From assembly GCA_041394405.1 (NCBI GenBank), contig JAWKIF010000007.1, positions 558,001-622,000 of the forward strand: 64,000 bases of DNA. Reading direction: 5' to 3'. The position numbers and the translations under genes were made by a program. This document shows positions 8,021 to 17,525 of this stretch, one piece after another. Origin of the DNA: Microthrix sp041394405 (lineage in GTDB: Bacteria; Actinomycetota; Acidimicrobiia; Acidimicrobiales; Microtrichaceae). A model generated the notes under the pieces. That model saw nothing but the letters and a program-made list of their open reading frames with translations, was not told the origin of the DNA and did no database searches. The number at the start of each line of letters is the position of its first letter. Position 1 is the stretch's first letter.

Positions 8021-9802
8021 ATGACCACCAACCGCCCGAGCCCGAAACCCACGACCTCCGCAGACCGAGCACCACGCGTTCGGTCCAAGCGCCGGGCCGC
8101 TGCGCTGGCGACGGTGCTCCTTCTCGGATCGCTGGCCACGTTGGCGGCGGCGACCTCGCCGGCGGGCGCAACGGACCCGCTGTTGAGCGATGTGGAGCAG
8201 GTCGCTGCGGGCAGCCAACACCAGTGCGCCCTCATGGAGAGCGGGGCAGTTCGGTGCTGGGGTCGCAACACCGAGGGCCGTTTGGGCGACGGAACTACCA
8301 CCGATTCGTCGGTGCCGGTCGGCGTCGTGGGTATCTCCACCGCAGCCCACGTCTCGGCAGGAACGACGGCCTCCTGTGCGGTGCTGTCCTCCGGGAAGGT
8401 CCGCTGTTGGGGGGAGAACGACAACGGCGAGTTGGGCAACGGTTCGATGGTCGACTCCGTCGTTCCGGTGGAGGTCGTCGGCATTTCCGCTGCAGATATG
8501 GTCAGCGTCGGCAGCAGCCACGCCTGCGCGAGCCTTGACGACGGCACCGTGTCCTGTTGGGGCCTGAACAGCACCGGCCAACTCGGCAACGGCACCTACG
8601 CCAACTCGTCAACGCCGGTGCCGGTCTCGGGCATCACCAACGCTACGTCTGTGTCGGTGGGGAGCTTTCATGCCTGCGCCGCCTTGGCAACCGGCGCCGT
8701 GTCGTGCTGGGGTGGCAACGCGGCCGGCCAGCTGGGCGACGGCACCACCGACACCTCGAGTGTTCCGGTGGCCGTCTCGTCCATTTACACGGCCACGTCG
8801 GCGAGCGCCGGAGGTCAGTCGACCTGCGCCACGGTGGCATCCGGCAAGGTCGGTTGCTGGGGCGCCAACCAGTTCGGCCAGCTCGGCGACGGCACCACCA
8901 CCAACTCGTCGGTGCCCGTCCCGGTGGCCGGCATCGGCAACGCCACGTGGGCCTCGATGGGCAACCAGCACGCCTGCGCCCGCAGAAGCACGGGCAAGGT
9001 GTTCTGCTGGGGCCAGAACGTCTATCAACACCTGGGCGACGGCACCACCACCAACTCGTCGGTGCCCGTGCAGGTGGTCGGGCTCACCGACGCCCTCGGC
9101 GTGAGCGCCGGGACCTCCTCGTGCTCGGTCCGCGGATCTTTGGGGGAGGTCACGTGTTGGGGGAGCAACAGCTACGGCCAGCTGGGCAACGGAGCCACGG
9201 CAACCTCCTCGCCCCCGGTCGACGTGATCGAGGGGTTGTGCGAAACGGCGCCCGATCCGGGCTTCGCCGACGTGGCAACCGGCCAGTACTACACCGACGC
9301 CGTCGCCTGGCTCGTCGCCAAAGCCATCACCACCGGCACCGCACCCGGCACCTACTCCCCCACCGACGCCGTCACCCGAGCCCAAATGGCCGTCTTCCTC
9401 CACCGCGCCTTCGGCGAACCCACACCGACCGGCGCCAACCCATTCAGCGACGTCCCCGACGGGCAGTACTACACCGACGCCACCACCTGGCTCGCCGAAG
9501 CCGGCATCTCCACCGGCACCGCCCCCGGAATGTTCTCCCCCAACGACCCCGTGAAACGACGCGACATGGCCGTGTTCCTCCACCGCGCCACCGGCCTCAT
9601 CACCGCCGACCAACCCCACAACTTCGGCGACATCCCCCCAGCCAGCTACTACGAAACCGCCGTCTCATGGCTCGTCGAAGCCGGCATCACCAGCGGCACC
9701 GCACCGAGCACCTACTCCCCCAACACCAACGTCAACCGAGCCCAAATGGCCGTCTTCCTCCACCGCCGAGGCTGCGGCATCAGCGTCGTAGCTGCGTCGT
9801 AG
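8021..9802 (+). CDS. Secreted RCC1-repeat protein with three C-terminal SLH domains
   Basis: A 593-residue exported protein. An Arg/Lys-rich start and hydrophobic stretch (LATVLLLGSLATLAAATSPAGA) form a long signal peptide ending near residue 50. Residues about 55-405 hold seven RCC1-like units, each with a CWG(x)N(x)3GxLG(D/N)G core, which should fold as a seven-bladed beta-propeller with a Cys pair per blade. Residues about 410-593 hold three SLH units (FADVATGQYYTDAVAWL, FSDVPDGQYYTDATTWL, FGDIPPASYYETAVSWL), which normally anchor proteins to secondary wall polymers. The role is therefore a surface-displayed propeller, ligand unknown. It is a tandem paralogue of the pseudogene upstream, with a similar promoter-proximal sequence. 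Confidence 0.88.
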   Translation: MTTNRPSPKPTTSADRAPRVRSKRRAAALATVLLLGSLATLAAATSPAGATDPLLSDVEQVAAGSQHQCALMESGAVRCWGRNTEGRLGDGTTTDSSVPVGVVGISTAAHVSAGTTASCAVLSSGKVRCWGENDNGELGNGSMVDSVVPVEVVGISAADMVSVGSSHACASLDDGTVSCWGLNSTGQLGNGTYANSSTPVPVSGITNATSVSVGSFHACAALATGAVSCWGGNAAGQLGDGTTDTSSVPVAVSSIYTATSASAGGQSTCATVASGKVGCWGANQFGQLGDGTTTNSSVPVPVAGIGNATWASMGNQHACARRSTGKVFCWGQNVYQHLGDGTTTNSSVPVQVVGLTDALGVSAGTSSCSVRGSLGEVTCWGSNSYGQLGNGATATSSPPVDVIEGLCETAPDPGFADVATGQYYTDAVAWLVAKAITTGTAPGTYSPTDAVTRAQMAVFLHRAFGEPTPTGANPFSDVPDGQYYTDATTWLAEAGISTGTAPGMFSPNDPVKRRDMAVFLHRATGLITADQPHNFGDIPPASYYETAVSWLVEAGITSGTAPSTYSPNTNVNRAQMAVFLHRRGCGISVVAAS

Positions 9803-9859
9803 ACGGCCCAGCACACGACGCTCATCCAACCTTCGAGGAGGGGGCGCCGCGGGCGCGCC

Positions 9860-12800
9860 TCAGTTGGCGTACCGAAAGAGGAACGCAGCCATCTGGCCCC
9901 GGCTGACCGGGGAGTTCGGGGCGAACGTGCCGGGCGCAACGCCGGTGGTGATCTGTGCTTCCACCAGCCACGACACGGCGTCGTTGTAGTAGGCACCGCC
10001 CGACACGTCGCCGAATGCGTGCGCAGCGGCAGGAGCCGGGCTTCCGGCCAGACGCCACAGGAACGCCGCCATCTGCCCCCTGGTGACGGCCGATGCGGGC
10101 GAGAAGGCGCCGGGCGACGTCCCACCCGTCACCCCGGCCTGCACCAGCCACGACACGGCCTGGTCGTAGTAGGCGCCGGACGACACGTCGCCGAACGCAT
10201 GACGCTGGGCGGGCAGCGGTGTGCACACCAACCGCCACAGGAACGCCGCCATCTGGGCCCTCGTCACGGTGGTGCCCGGCGCATACACACCGGGCCCGAC
10301 ACCGGAGGTGACCGCCGAGGCCACCAGCCACGAGACGGCGTCGCTGTAGTACGCCCCGCCGGGAACGTCACCAAAGGAGTGCGTCGGGGAGGGAGGGTTC
10401 GCCAGGCACGGGAGGGCCGGCACCGGCGGCACGAGCGTGCGCCAATCCGGGTCGGTGTCAACGAACCCGTTACTGGTGAGCGCCACCGGACCGGAGCCGT
10501 CGGCGCCGATGGTGTAGATCTCGGCGTCCCCTCCCACGAACGTCACAAACGCCAGCTTCGAGTCGTCGGGGCTGAAGGACGCACCCAGATCGTTGATCGA
10601 GGGGCCCCCGGCGGCGGTTGCCGTCAGGTTGGTTCGGTCGGTGCCGTCCATCCGGCTGGTGACCACGTCGTAGGGCGTGGCGCCGGTGGTGGAGCGACTG
10701 AAGGCCATGCGCCGACCCCGGTTGCCCAGGTCGGGCACCTCGTCCACGGCCGATCCCGTGAGCACCGGCGATCGGCCGGTGCCGGTGAGGTTCACCCGGT
10801 ACAGGTCGCCCGCTTGGGAGTAGAACACCACGTCCGTGGCGCTCACCGTGGGGTCATAGGAGTTCGCACCCGCAACGGCGTACGTGACCACCGGCGCCAC
10901 GCCGCTGCCGTCGGCGTTCATTCGCCAGATCTCGAAGCGACCGGCCACCAAACGCACGAACGCCAGCTGCGTGCCGTCGCGTGACCAGGCCGGCTTGGAC
11001 ACCGGGTCGGCGATCGAACCGGACAGGTTTCGAGGGTTCGCACCGTCGTCGTCCATCGCCCAGATATCGGTGCCCCGGGTCCAGGCGATGGTCTGCCCGT
11101 CGGGGCTCCATGCCGGAAACTGGTCGACCGCCGCATCGTTGGTCAGCCGCACCACGCCTGCGCCGTTCTCCTCCATGGAGTACAGCTCGAGGTTTCCGTC
11201 GCGGTCGCTGGAGAACACGATGTCGGCCGGATTGGCCGGGCCCAGCTCTGCCCGGGCCATGGCCAGCAGCGAGTCCCGGGCGCCCAACAACGTGCCTGCG
11301 CCGGTGCCGTCCTTGGCCGCCGTCGCCGAGTAGGCGGTGGGGAAGGCGCCGGCCACGAGCGCGTCGACGTCCGCGCCGCGTCCGTGGTCGGTCAGCCACT
11401 TCATCAGCTCGAAATCCTCACGGCCGTCGCGCAGCCGCTTCAGGCGCACCGTCTCCAGCGGGATGTCATCGGTGCCGCCGATGCTGGCCGCCTTTCCCGG
11501 CGCAAACAAGGTGCCGTCCCCGTTGGCCCCCGCCTCGAAGAGCCCGCCCGCGGTGAACGCCGACGCCAGCTTGACGTTGGCTGCGTAGTACAGCTCCCCC
11601 GAGGCGTCGTAGCGCCGAGCCATCCAGCTCATGGCCCGGTGCTGCACGGCCGGAGCGTCAAGTGCATAGCCCGGCCAGCCATCCCAGTAGGCGTTCGGGC
11701 TGCCGAAGGTATCGCCGCCACACCCGTGCGACAGGCACGAGGCGTAGAGCCACAGCTCGCGCCCCGGGGTGGCCAGAAAGGCGTTGTAGGTCGAGCGCTG
11801 GTCGCCCGCCAGCGCCTGGCCCGGCTTGTCGTGGATTCGGTTCAGGGGCGGCACCAGAATGCCCGTGTCGGGCATCCCGGCCGCTGCGGCCCGGGCGTTC
11901 AGCTGACCGATCGTGGCCGTCACCAGCGACGGGCGATTCCACGCGGTCGTGGCCTCGCTCGCATACGGAGCGCAGGCCGCCCACAACGCTGCGCTGTCGT
12001 TGGGTTCGTCGCACCCGTACCAGGCGAACTTCGACGCGAAGTCCTGCCCGGCCTCGGTTGCCTCCGCCTCCCACTGGTCGGCGCACGCCGTGCGGCAATG
12101 GAAGTCGCGATACGCGTACTGGGACACCACCGTGGATTGGGCGCCGGCCAGCCGCCAGCCGGCACCGGCCGGCACCGTGGCCGAGCCGCGGATGGTCGGC
12201 CCCTCGATCAGGTTCTCCCAGTCGGAGCTCGAGTAGTTGGATGGCGACTGGTCGGCCCGAAGCCCCGACCCGTTGGCCAGCGACACTCGATTGTCAAGCG
12301 CCATGCGGGAGTAGAGGGAGTACAGGGTGCGGCGCAGCGTTGCGCTGCCGCCGCAGTTGTCCGTGCCGGTGTGCGCGCGACAGATCGGATCTTCGGACGC
12401 GCCGTGATACAGGTAGAAGGCGTTGCGCAGGCTGGAGGTGGCGGGCATCGTGAAGCCCAGCACCTCCAGGTTCACCGCCACGGCCGCCGTCGAGCCGTTG
12501 GCCGCCAGCGTGAGCGCACCGGTGAACTGCCCGGCGCCCACGTTGGGTGGGACGAACACGTCCACCCAGATCACCCGGTTCTCGCCGGCCGGCACGTCGA
12601 AGGGGAAGGCGCTTCGGTTCTGGTGGTAGATCTGGTCGACCTCCGGGATGAGTGCATCGCCCCAGCGCCCCGTGGCGCCCTCGGCATCGGAGGGCTCGGT
12701 CACCTCGTTGTAGGTCATGCGATACATGCCGGTGGTTCCCCAGCCGAACAGGTCTCCCGACAGCGACACATTGGTGGCCGGTCCCTGCACGACCAGCTGG

Positions 12801-13084
12801 AACGACTCGGTCTCGTTGCGCGCCGCGGTCAACGAGGACACCGCCGGCGTGGCGGCGAGCGTCTGGGTGGGACGGACCTGCTGCATGCTCGACACGATCG
12901 AGAACGTCGGCATTGCCGCCCCCGCAAGCGGGACAGGTTGGGCGAGGAGTGACGCGCCCACGACCACTCCGGCCAGCAAGCGGCCCAGGCCGCTGATCAC
13001 CCGCCGCTCGGCCCTCGATCGGCCGCGCCGGGTGCTCCGCCGCGGCTCCAGGTGGACGGTGGTGTTGGTGGCGATGGACGTCAT
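9860..13084 (-). CDS. Secreted DUF4091 / PD40 beta-propeller / SLH protein
   Basis: A 1074-residue exported protein starting at the ATG at 13084; an open frame continues upstream only as antisense of the regulator gene. A signal segment (LLAGVVVGASLLAQPVPLAGA) is followed by a beta-sandwich region. Next comes a glycoside-hydrolase-like TIM-barrel: AWYGCDEPND near residue 355 resembles the Asp-Glu pair of GH123-like enzymes, and ANGDGTLFAPG with VRLKRLRDGREDFELMKWL is the DUF4091 signature. Residues about 615-880 are TolB-like PD40 blades (SSDRDGNLELYSM, PAWSPDGQTIAW). Three SLH units (FGDVPGGAYY, FGDVSSGAYY, FGDVSGGAYY) finish the chain. A cell-wall-anchored sugar-acting enzyme is likely, but the substrate is unknown. 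Confidence 0.82.
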   Translation of the reverse strand: MTSIATNTTVHLEPRRSTRRGRSRAERRVISGLGRLLAGVVVGASLLAQPVPLAGAAMPTFSIVSSMQQVRPTQTLAATPAVSSLTAARNETESFQLVVQGPATNVSLSGDLFGWGTTGMYRMTYNEVTEPSDAEGATGRWGDALIPEVDQIYHQNRSAFPFDVPAGENRVIWVDVFVPPNVGAGQFTGALTLAANGSTAAVAVNLEVLGFTMPATSSLRNAFYLYHGASEDPICRAHTGTDNCGGSATLRRTLYSLYSRMALDNRVSLANGSGLRADQSPSNYSSSDWENLIEGPTIRGSATVPAGAGWRLAGAQSTVVSQYAYRDFHCRTACADQWEAEATEAGQDFASKFAWYGCDEPNDSAALWAACAPYASEATTAWNRPSLVTATIGQLNARAAAAGMPDTGILVPPLNRIHDKPGQALAGDQRSTYNAFLATPGRELWLYASCLSHGCGGDTFGSPNAYWDGWPGYALDAPAVQHRAMSWMARRYDASGELYYAANVKLASAFTAGGLFEAGANGDGTLFAPGKAASIGGTDDIPLETVRLKRLRDGREDFELMKWLTDHGRGADVDALVAGAFPTAYSATAAKDGTGAGTLLGARDSLLAMARAELGPANPADIVFSSDRDGNLELYSMEENGAGVVRLTNDAAVDQFPAWSPDGQTIAWTRGTDIWAMDDDGANPRNLSGSIADPVSKPAWSRDGTQLAFVRLVAGRFEIWRMNADGSGVAPVVTYAVAGANSYDPTVSATDVVFYSQAGDLYRVNLTGTGRSPVLTGSAVDEVPDLGNRGRRMAFSRSTTGATPYDVVTSRMDGTDRTNLTATAAGGPSINDLGASFSPDDSKLAFVTFVGGDAEIYTIGADGSGPVALTSNGFVDTDPDWRTLVPPVPALPCLANPPSPTHSFGDVPGGAYYSDAVSWLVASAVTSGVGPGVYAPGTTVTRAQMAAFLWRLVCTPLPAQRHAFGDVSSGAYYDQAVSWLVQAGVTGGTSPGAFSPASAVTRGQMAAFLWRLAGSPAPAAAHAFGDVSGGAYYNDAVSWLVEAQITTGVAPGTFAPNSPVSRGQMAAFLFRYAN

Positions 13085-13181
13085 CGTGGGGCCCCTTCCA
13101 TCGGGCAAGCTCCCGGAGCCAAACCACCGGGTCTCGGAGGTCGGCGTGCGCACAGCGTGGTTCGCCGCGCGAACAGATGCG

Positions 13182-16100
13182 TTACAGCCGACCCGCGGCT
13201 GGCGCATCCAGCTGCGCGACACGACGCGCCAGGCGCCCAGAGCCATACTCACAAGCGGGGGCGGCAGCGTCGACCAGCAGAAGGGCGGCGGCGGCCAGGT
13301 CATCGTTGCCTGCCCGACGAAGGCGGCTTTCGGCCTCGCCGGCCGCCGCCCACGCCGCCCACAGGCGCGCCCCTTCTGCGTCGTTGGCCTCCCGCGCAGC
13401 CCCGAATGCGTCGATGGCCCGGTCGTGGTCTCCGAGCGCCTGGGCGATGAGGCCCCGGTACCGGTCGATGTGGCCCAGGCACAACAGGTAGGAGCACGCC
13501 ACGACGTTCTGCGGGCCGTGTCGGGCCAACAGGTGGTCCAACCTGCGGGCAAGCGGTCGATGACCGGCCGAGGCGGCCACCTCTGCCCCAAACGCCAACG
13601 TGGCCAGGTAGGCCCAGTCCACCTGCAGGCCATCGAGCTCATCGAGCAGGCACTCCAAGTGGTTGGACGCAGCGGTGCTGTCCCCCGCATCCAGGCGCGC
13701 CGCCGCCAACAACGGCCGCGCAATCCGGCGCGGGCTGGTGTCCAGCGAGAGCTGCAGCGCCGGCTCAATCTCGCTGAGGCGGCGCTGCTCCCTGCGGATC
13801 ACGGCGAGGTGAAGCACACGGCTGGTGGCCGCCGCCAGCGCCAAGTGAGAGGGAACCTCGTCGGTTGCGGCACGGCTCGCTTCATCGATGGCATCGATGG
13901 GGCTGACCGCCGTGGCCAGCCCCACCAGCGCCAGTCGGCGGTGCAGTTCGGTGCCGGCATCCGCAGAGTCGACCCGGGTCCGGGTTCCGCCCCGACCGTC
14001 GGCGCGGTCGTCGCCCGGGCGGCCGACGGGCTGCTCCGACCACTCCTGAGGATGCTCCACATCACGGAACCGGCCCGCCCGCAAGCGAGCACCGTGCAGC
14101 AGTAGGCGGGCACGCTGCGCCAGCAAGGGGTCCCGTCGCCCCCCGGCCAACTTCAGCAGTTGGACCGCCGCCCGCACGCACTCTTCCGGAGGGGCACACT
14201 GGGCCTCCGCCTGGCGAAGACGCACCAGTGCCACCAGCCCCGACAACTCGGGGTTGTCGCAGGCCTCGGACACCCGGGAGGCGTCGTCGATGGAGGCGGC
14301 CGCCTCCGCCGCGTCGATGTTCACCAGCAACTCCGCCCGCCAGCACAGCAGCAGGCCCCGTCGCAGGTGGTCAGCATGGTCGAGGTGCTCCAGCGCCTGC
14401 TCGGCCGCGGCGGCCTCGGCCGACGCCTCCGGGATGCTGGCCGGATTGCCGAAGCGGCTCCGAGCGATGAGCGCGTCGGCCACCAGGTCCCAGCTGCCGA
14501 GCCGGTGGGCCGCCTCGAGCGCGTCGCGAAGCAGCGCGTCGGATGCGCTCGCATCGCCGCCCGCCGCCGCGCCAAGCCCCAGGCCCAGCACCGCCTCGGC
14601 CTGTCGTTCCGGGGCCGGGTTGGCCAGCTCGCCAACCTGGTTGAAACGCGCCATGGCCCGCAGGTGGTCGCCCACCGCCAGCGCCTCGGAGCCTGCCAGC
14701 AGCAGGGCGCGGGCCCGATCAGCGTCCGAGCCCAGCGGCCGCGCGGCCATCAGGTGGTCGGCAATATCGCCCCGGTTTCCTACAGGATTCGTTTCCAGCC
14801 AGCGCGCCGCTGCCGCGTGCAGGTGGGCTCGAGCCGAGCCATCCAACTGACCCAAGGCGGTCTGGCGCATCACCCCGTGCACGAATGCGTACCGGTCCAT
14901 GCCGGACCGCTCACGCAGGAGCCCGGCGGCCCGGGCCTCGGTCAGCACGGGCAAGACATCCGCGTGCGACCATCCCAGCAGCGCCGCCAGAGCGCCCGCG
15001 TCCACGTCGTCGCCCAGTACCGCTGCCGCCCGCAGGGCCGTGCGGACGTTCGCCGGAACCCCGGCGAGCCGAGCCGAACACAATCGCTGCAGGGTCTCGG
15101 GCAGGGCCGTCGGCGCCGCCCCGGGGGCATCCAGCAGATCGCGAAGCTGGAGGGCGAACAGGGGATTGCCGCCCGACGCCCGGAGAATGCGCGAGCGCTC
15201 GTCGTCACCCAGTCCGGCGCCGAGCAGCTCGTCCAGGTGATCCTGGCCCAGCGGGCCCACCGCCACCTGGGTGGCCCTGCCGGGTGCGGCTGCGCCGTCG
15301 AGCAATCCCTCGAGCGCCACCAACGTGTCCGACGGGGAGCGGACGGTCAGCACCAGCAGCACCGGAAGGCGATCCCTGCGGCTCAGCAGGTGCTCGACGA
15401 ACGCCAGCGACAACGGATCGGCCCACTGGGCGTCGTCGAGGCAGAGCACCAAGCCGTGTGGGTGGGCGGCCCGGGCCACGAGGTCGCCCAGCAACGACAG
15501 CACCCGCCGATGCAGCAGCTCGGCGCCCTCGGCCCGCCGCACGGAGCCCGGATGATCGCGCGACAGGACCCGGGCCAGTTCCAGGCCGCTGGTGCCGCCC
15601 GCCGGGCCGAGGTACGGGTCGAGCGCATCCAGCACGGAGTGCAGCGGCACAGCGCCGGTGCGGCTGCACCGACCCATCAATGCCCCGCCCCCCAGCCTCA
15701 GCCGGTCGGCAACGAAGCGTTCCACCAGGGTTGACTTGCCGATGCCCGCCTCTCCCAACACCGTCACCGCCGCCGGAGGCCCAGCACCGACGCCGTCGAG
15801 GGCCTGTTGCAGGGCCGCCATTTCGGTGGAGCGGCCCACCATCGGAGGATCGGACTCCCTCCGGGCGGCCGCTGGAGCGACGGCGGCCCCGGCCGGCGAG
15901 GGCCCCGTCGGCGACCAGAAGGTCGGCGACGGGCACGCCGACGGAACCAGCAGCGCCACGTCGGCCGGATCGATGCGGCCGCCATCCACCAGCGCCTGGT
16001 GCACCGACCGAGGCTCGGGCCCGGGAACTCCCCCCAGCTCGGTGGCCAGGTGGGCACACATCGCGCCGTAGGCGTTCAACGCCTCCGCCCGCCGCCCCTG

Positions 16101-16706
16101 CTGAGCCAGGACCGCCATCGCGAGTGCCCAGGCCGGCTCACGCAACGGCTGGCTGGCCAGCAACGCGTTCAGGACGTCGTGGGCGCCAACCAGGTCGCCC
16201 ACCTCGAAGAGCATCGCAGCGCGCTGTTCCTGGGACGCCCAACGCTGCTCCAGCAGCCGGTCGCGATGGGGACGGACCGACGCCAGCTGGTCGAATCCGT
16301 CGTAGGGCTCGCCCCTCCACAGGCGCTCGGCTCCGTCGAGCGCCGCCAGTGCCTCGCCCGGCCGGCCCCGGGACCGCGCCTGCCGAGCGGCATCCAGCTG
16401 CCCGCTCCAGTGAGCTGCGTCGACGTCATCGGGTTTCAGCGCCAGGCGATACCCGCCCGGCTCCGACACCACCAGGTTGGATCCACCGACGGCGCCGCGG
16501 CGCCGCAGCCGGTTGATGGCCACACGCAGGGCGGCCTCGCTCACCCGGCGCCCCTCCCACACCTCGTCCTCAAGCTGCTCGGCACGAATCGTCGAGCCGA
16601 GGTTGGCCACGAGGACGGCCAGCAACGCTCCCTCGCGCAACCCCGCGAGGGGCACCATGGTGTCGGCTTCGCACAGCGCCGGTCGACCCAGCACCCCCAC
16701 TCGCAT
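13182..16706 (-). CDS. SARP/AfsR-type regulator with BTAD, ATPase and TPR-like regions
   Basis: A 1174-residue cytosolic transcription activator of the large SARP type. An OmpR-like winged helix occupies residues 1-95 (AALRVAINRLRRRGAVGG is the recognition part). A bacterial transcriptional activation domain follows at about 100-240 (DAAHWSGQLDAARQARSRGR). A P-loop ATPase has Walker A GEAGIGKST near residue 320 and Walker B LVLCLDDAQWADPL near 425. The C-terminal 600 residues are helical repeats of TPR character. ATP and ligand binding probably gate DNA binding. It lies 97 bases upstream of the DUF4091-SLH gene and 69 bases downstream of a lipoprotein gene on the same strand, suggesting it controls these surface genes. 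Confidence 0.88.
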   Translation of the reverse strand: MRVGVLGRPALCEADTMVPLAGLREGALLAVLVANLGSTIRAEQLEDEVWEGRRVSEAALRVAINRLRRRGAVGGSNLVVSEPGGYRLALKPDDVDAAHWSGQLDAARQARSRGRPGEALAALDGAERLWRGEPYDGFDQLASVRPHRDRLLEQRWASQEQRAAMLFEVGDLVGAHDVLNALLASQPLREPAWALAMAVLAQQGRRAEALNAYGAMCAHLATELGGVPGPEPRSVHQALVDGGRIDPADVALLVPSACPSPTFWSPTGPSPAGAAVAPAAARRESDPPMVGRSTEMAALQQALDGVGAGPPAAVTVLGEAGIGKSTLVERFVADRLRLGGGALMGRCSRTGAVPLHSVLDALDPYLGPAGGTSGLELARVLSRDHPGSVRRAEGAELLHRRVLSLLGDLVARAAHPHGLVLCLDDAQWADPLSLAFVEHLLSRRDRLPVLLVLTVRSPSDTLVALEGLLDGAAAPGRATQVAVGPLGQDHLDELLGAGLGDDERSRILRASGGNPLFALQLRDLLDAPGAAPTALPETLQRLCSARLAGVPANVRTALRAAAVLGDDVDAGALAALLGWSHADVLPVLTEARAAGLLRERSGMDRYAFVHGVMRQTALGQLDGSARAHLHAAAARWLETNPVGNRGDIADHLMAARPLGSDADRARALLLAGSEALAVGDHLRAMARFNQVGELANPAPERQAEAVLGLGLGAAAGGDASASDALLRDALEAAHRLGSWDLVADALIARSRFGNPASIPEASAEAAAAEQALEHLDHADHLRRGLLLCWRAELLVNIDAAEAAASIDDASRVSEACDNPELSGLVALVRLRQAEAQCAPPEECVRAAVQLLKLAGGRRDPLLAQRARLLLHGARLRAGRFRDVEHPQEWSEQPVGRPGDDRADGRGGTRTRVDSADAGTELHRRLALVGLATAVSPIDAIDEASRAATDEVPSHLALAAATSRVLHLAVIRREQRRLSEIEPALQLSLDTSPRRIARPLLAAARLDAGDSTAASNHLECLLDELDGLQVDWAYLATLAFGAEVAASAGHRPLARRLDHLLARHGPQNVVACSYLLCLGHIDRYRGLIAQALGDHDRAIDAFGAAREANDAEGARLWAAWAAAGEAESRLRRAGNDDLAAAALLLVDAAAPACEYGSGRLARRVAQLDAPAAGRL

Positions 16707-16775
16707 GGCCCGAGTATAGGAACGCCCTTTCCCAGTCCCTCGGGGCTGCGTCGGGCGGGGCGTGCCAGCCTTCTC

Positions 16776-17234
16776 CTAGCCCCCGTAGATCGAATCCACC
16801 ATCACGGTGCCGAAGTTGTAACTGCCCCCCGAGCGCACCGCCTTCCAGCCGGACCGGCCTACCCAGTAGTGGTTGGCCTGGTAGCTGTACACCCGGAACC
16901 GCCAGGTGTAGCCCGCCACCAGGCGCATCGAGACGCAGCCTCGGGTGTTGGTCTGCACGGTGGAGATCTGCCGGCCGGCCCCCTCGATCAGCGCGTCGAC
17001 GTTCACCGGCCCGGTGTAGATGCCCACAAACGGGCCATACCCAATGTCGGTCACCGCCTGGAAGCACACCGTGGCCGTCCCGTATTTGGGCACGGGCGTG
17101 GGGGCCGGAGTGCAACCGCACGCGCCGAGGGTTGCCGCGAGGGCGGCGATGGTCACCGTCATCCGGAACGACCGCCGACGCACCAACCTGCCGAACCGGC
17201 CCGGTTTCGGCTGTTCATCCTGCGCCTCGGCCAT
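16776..17234 (-). CDS. Small lipoprotein of unknown function
   Basis: A 152-residue protein. The ATG at 17234 is chosen because GAGGAGG lies just upstream; a longer in-frame start at 17333 has no such site. A basic stretch (RLVRRRSFRM) leads into a hydrophobic helix and a good lipobox, ATLGAC, then GCTPAPTP, so it should be a membrane-anchored lipoprotein. The remaining 100 residues form a small beta-rich domain with two Cys (ATVCFQAV, TRGCVSMRLVAG) that may pair. I recognise no family. It precedes the SARP gene on the same strand, and an 11-bp-phased direct repeat lies upstream. Confidence 0.72.
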   Translation of the reverse strand: MAEAQDEQPKPGRFGRLVRRRSFRMTVTIAALAATLGACGCTPAPTPVPKYGTATVCFQAVTDIGYGPFVGIYTGPVNVDALIEGAGRQISTVQTNTRGCVSMRLVAGYTWRFRVYSYQANHYWVGRSGWKAVRSGGSYNFGTVMVDSIYGG

Positions 17235-17287
17235 GGCCGCCTCCTCGGGGATCGCGTGCTGTCGCTGTGAGGCATCATCGCCCCCGT

Positions 17288-17305
17288 CGGTTACAAAGCG
17301 GTTAC
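17288..17305 (-). promoter_or_regulatory. Phased heptamer direct repeat, candidate SARP operator
   Basis: CGGTTAC occurs at 17288-17294 and again at 17299-17305, exactly 11 bp apart (GTAACCG read on the minus strand), 54-71 bases upstream of the lipoprotein start. SARP regulators are known to bind heptameric direct repeats spaced by about one helical turn, and a SARP gene is next but one downstream. Function is inferred. Confidence 0.4.
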
Positions 17306-17525
17306 TCGCCAGACCTTCCCGCGCCGACCTCATGGAGCTGCCGGTCGGGTTGATCCCGTGTGCCGCTCGCTGACCGAATCAGGGCGTGCCGTCTCGTGAT
17401 GACGAACGGGGAGTTGACCTCAGCGACCTCCGGGCCCGCCTCGCCCTGTCACCCGCCGCTTCACGGGTCCCACCGACGCATCTCAATTCTGCGTCTCCGC
17501 CCCGGGAAGTAGCCTCGCAGCCCAT

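Noticed and set aside
13085..13768. N-terminal extension of the DUF4091-SLH frame into the regulator gene
   Set aside because: The extra 228 residues are Arg/Trp/Pro-rich shadow of the SARP gene in another frame; the signal peptide follows the ATG at 13084.
17235..17525. Cobalamin or SAM riboswitch upstream of metH
   Set aside because: I could not find the conserved core motifs of either class in this 290-base gap.
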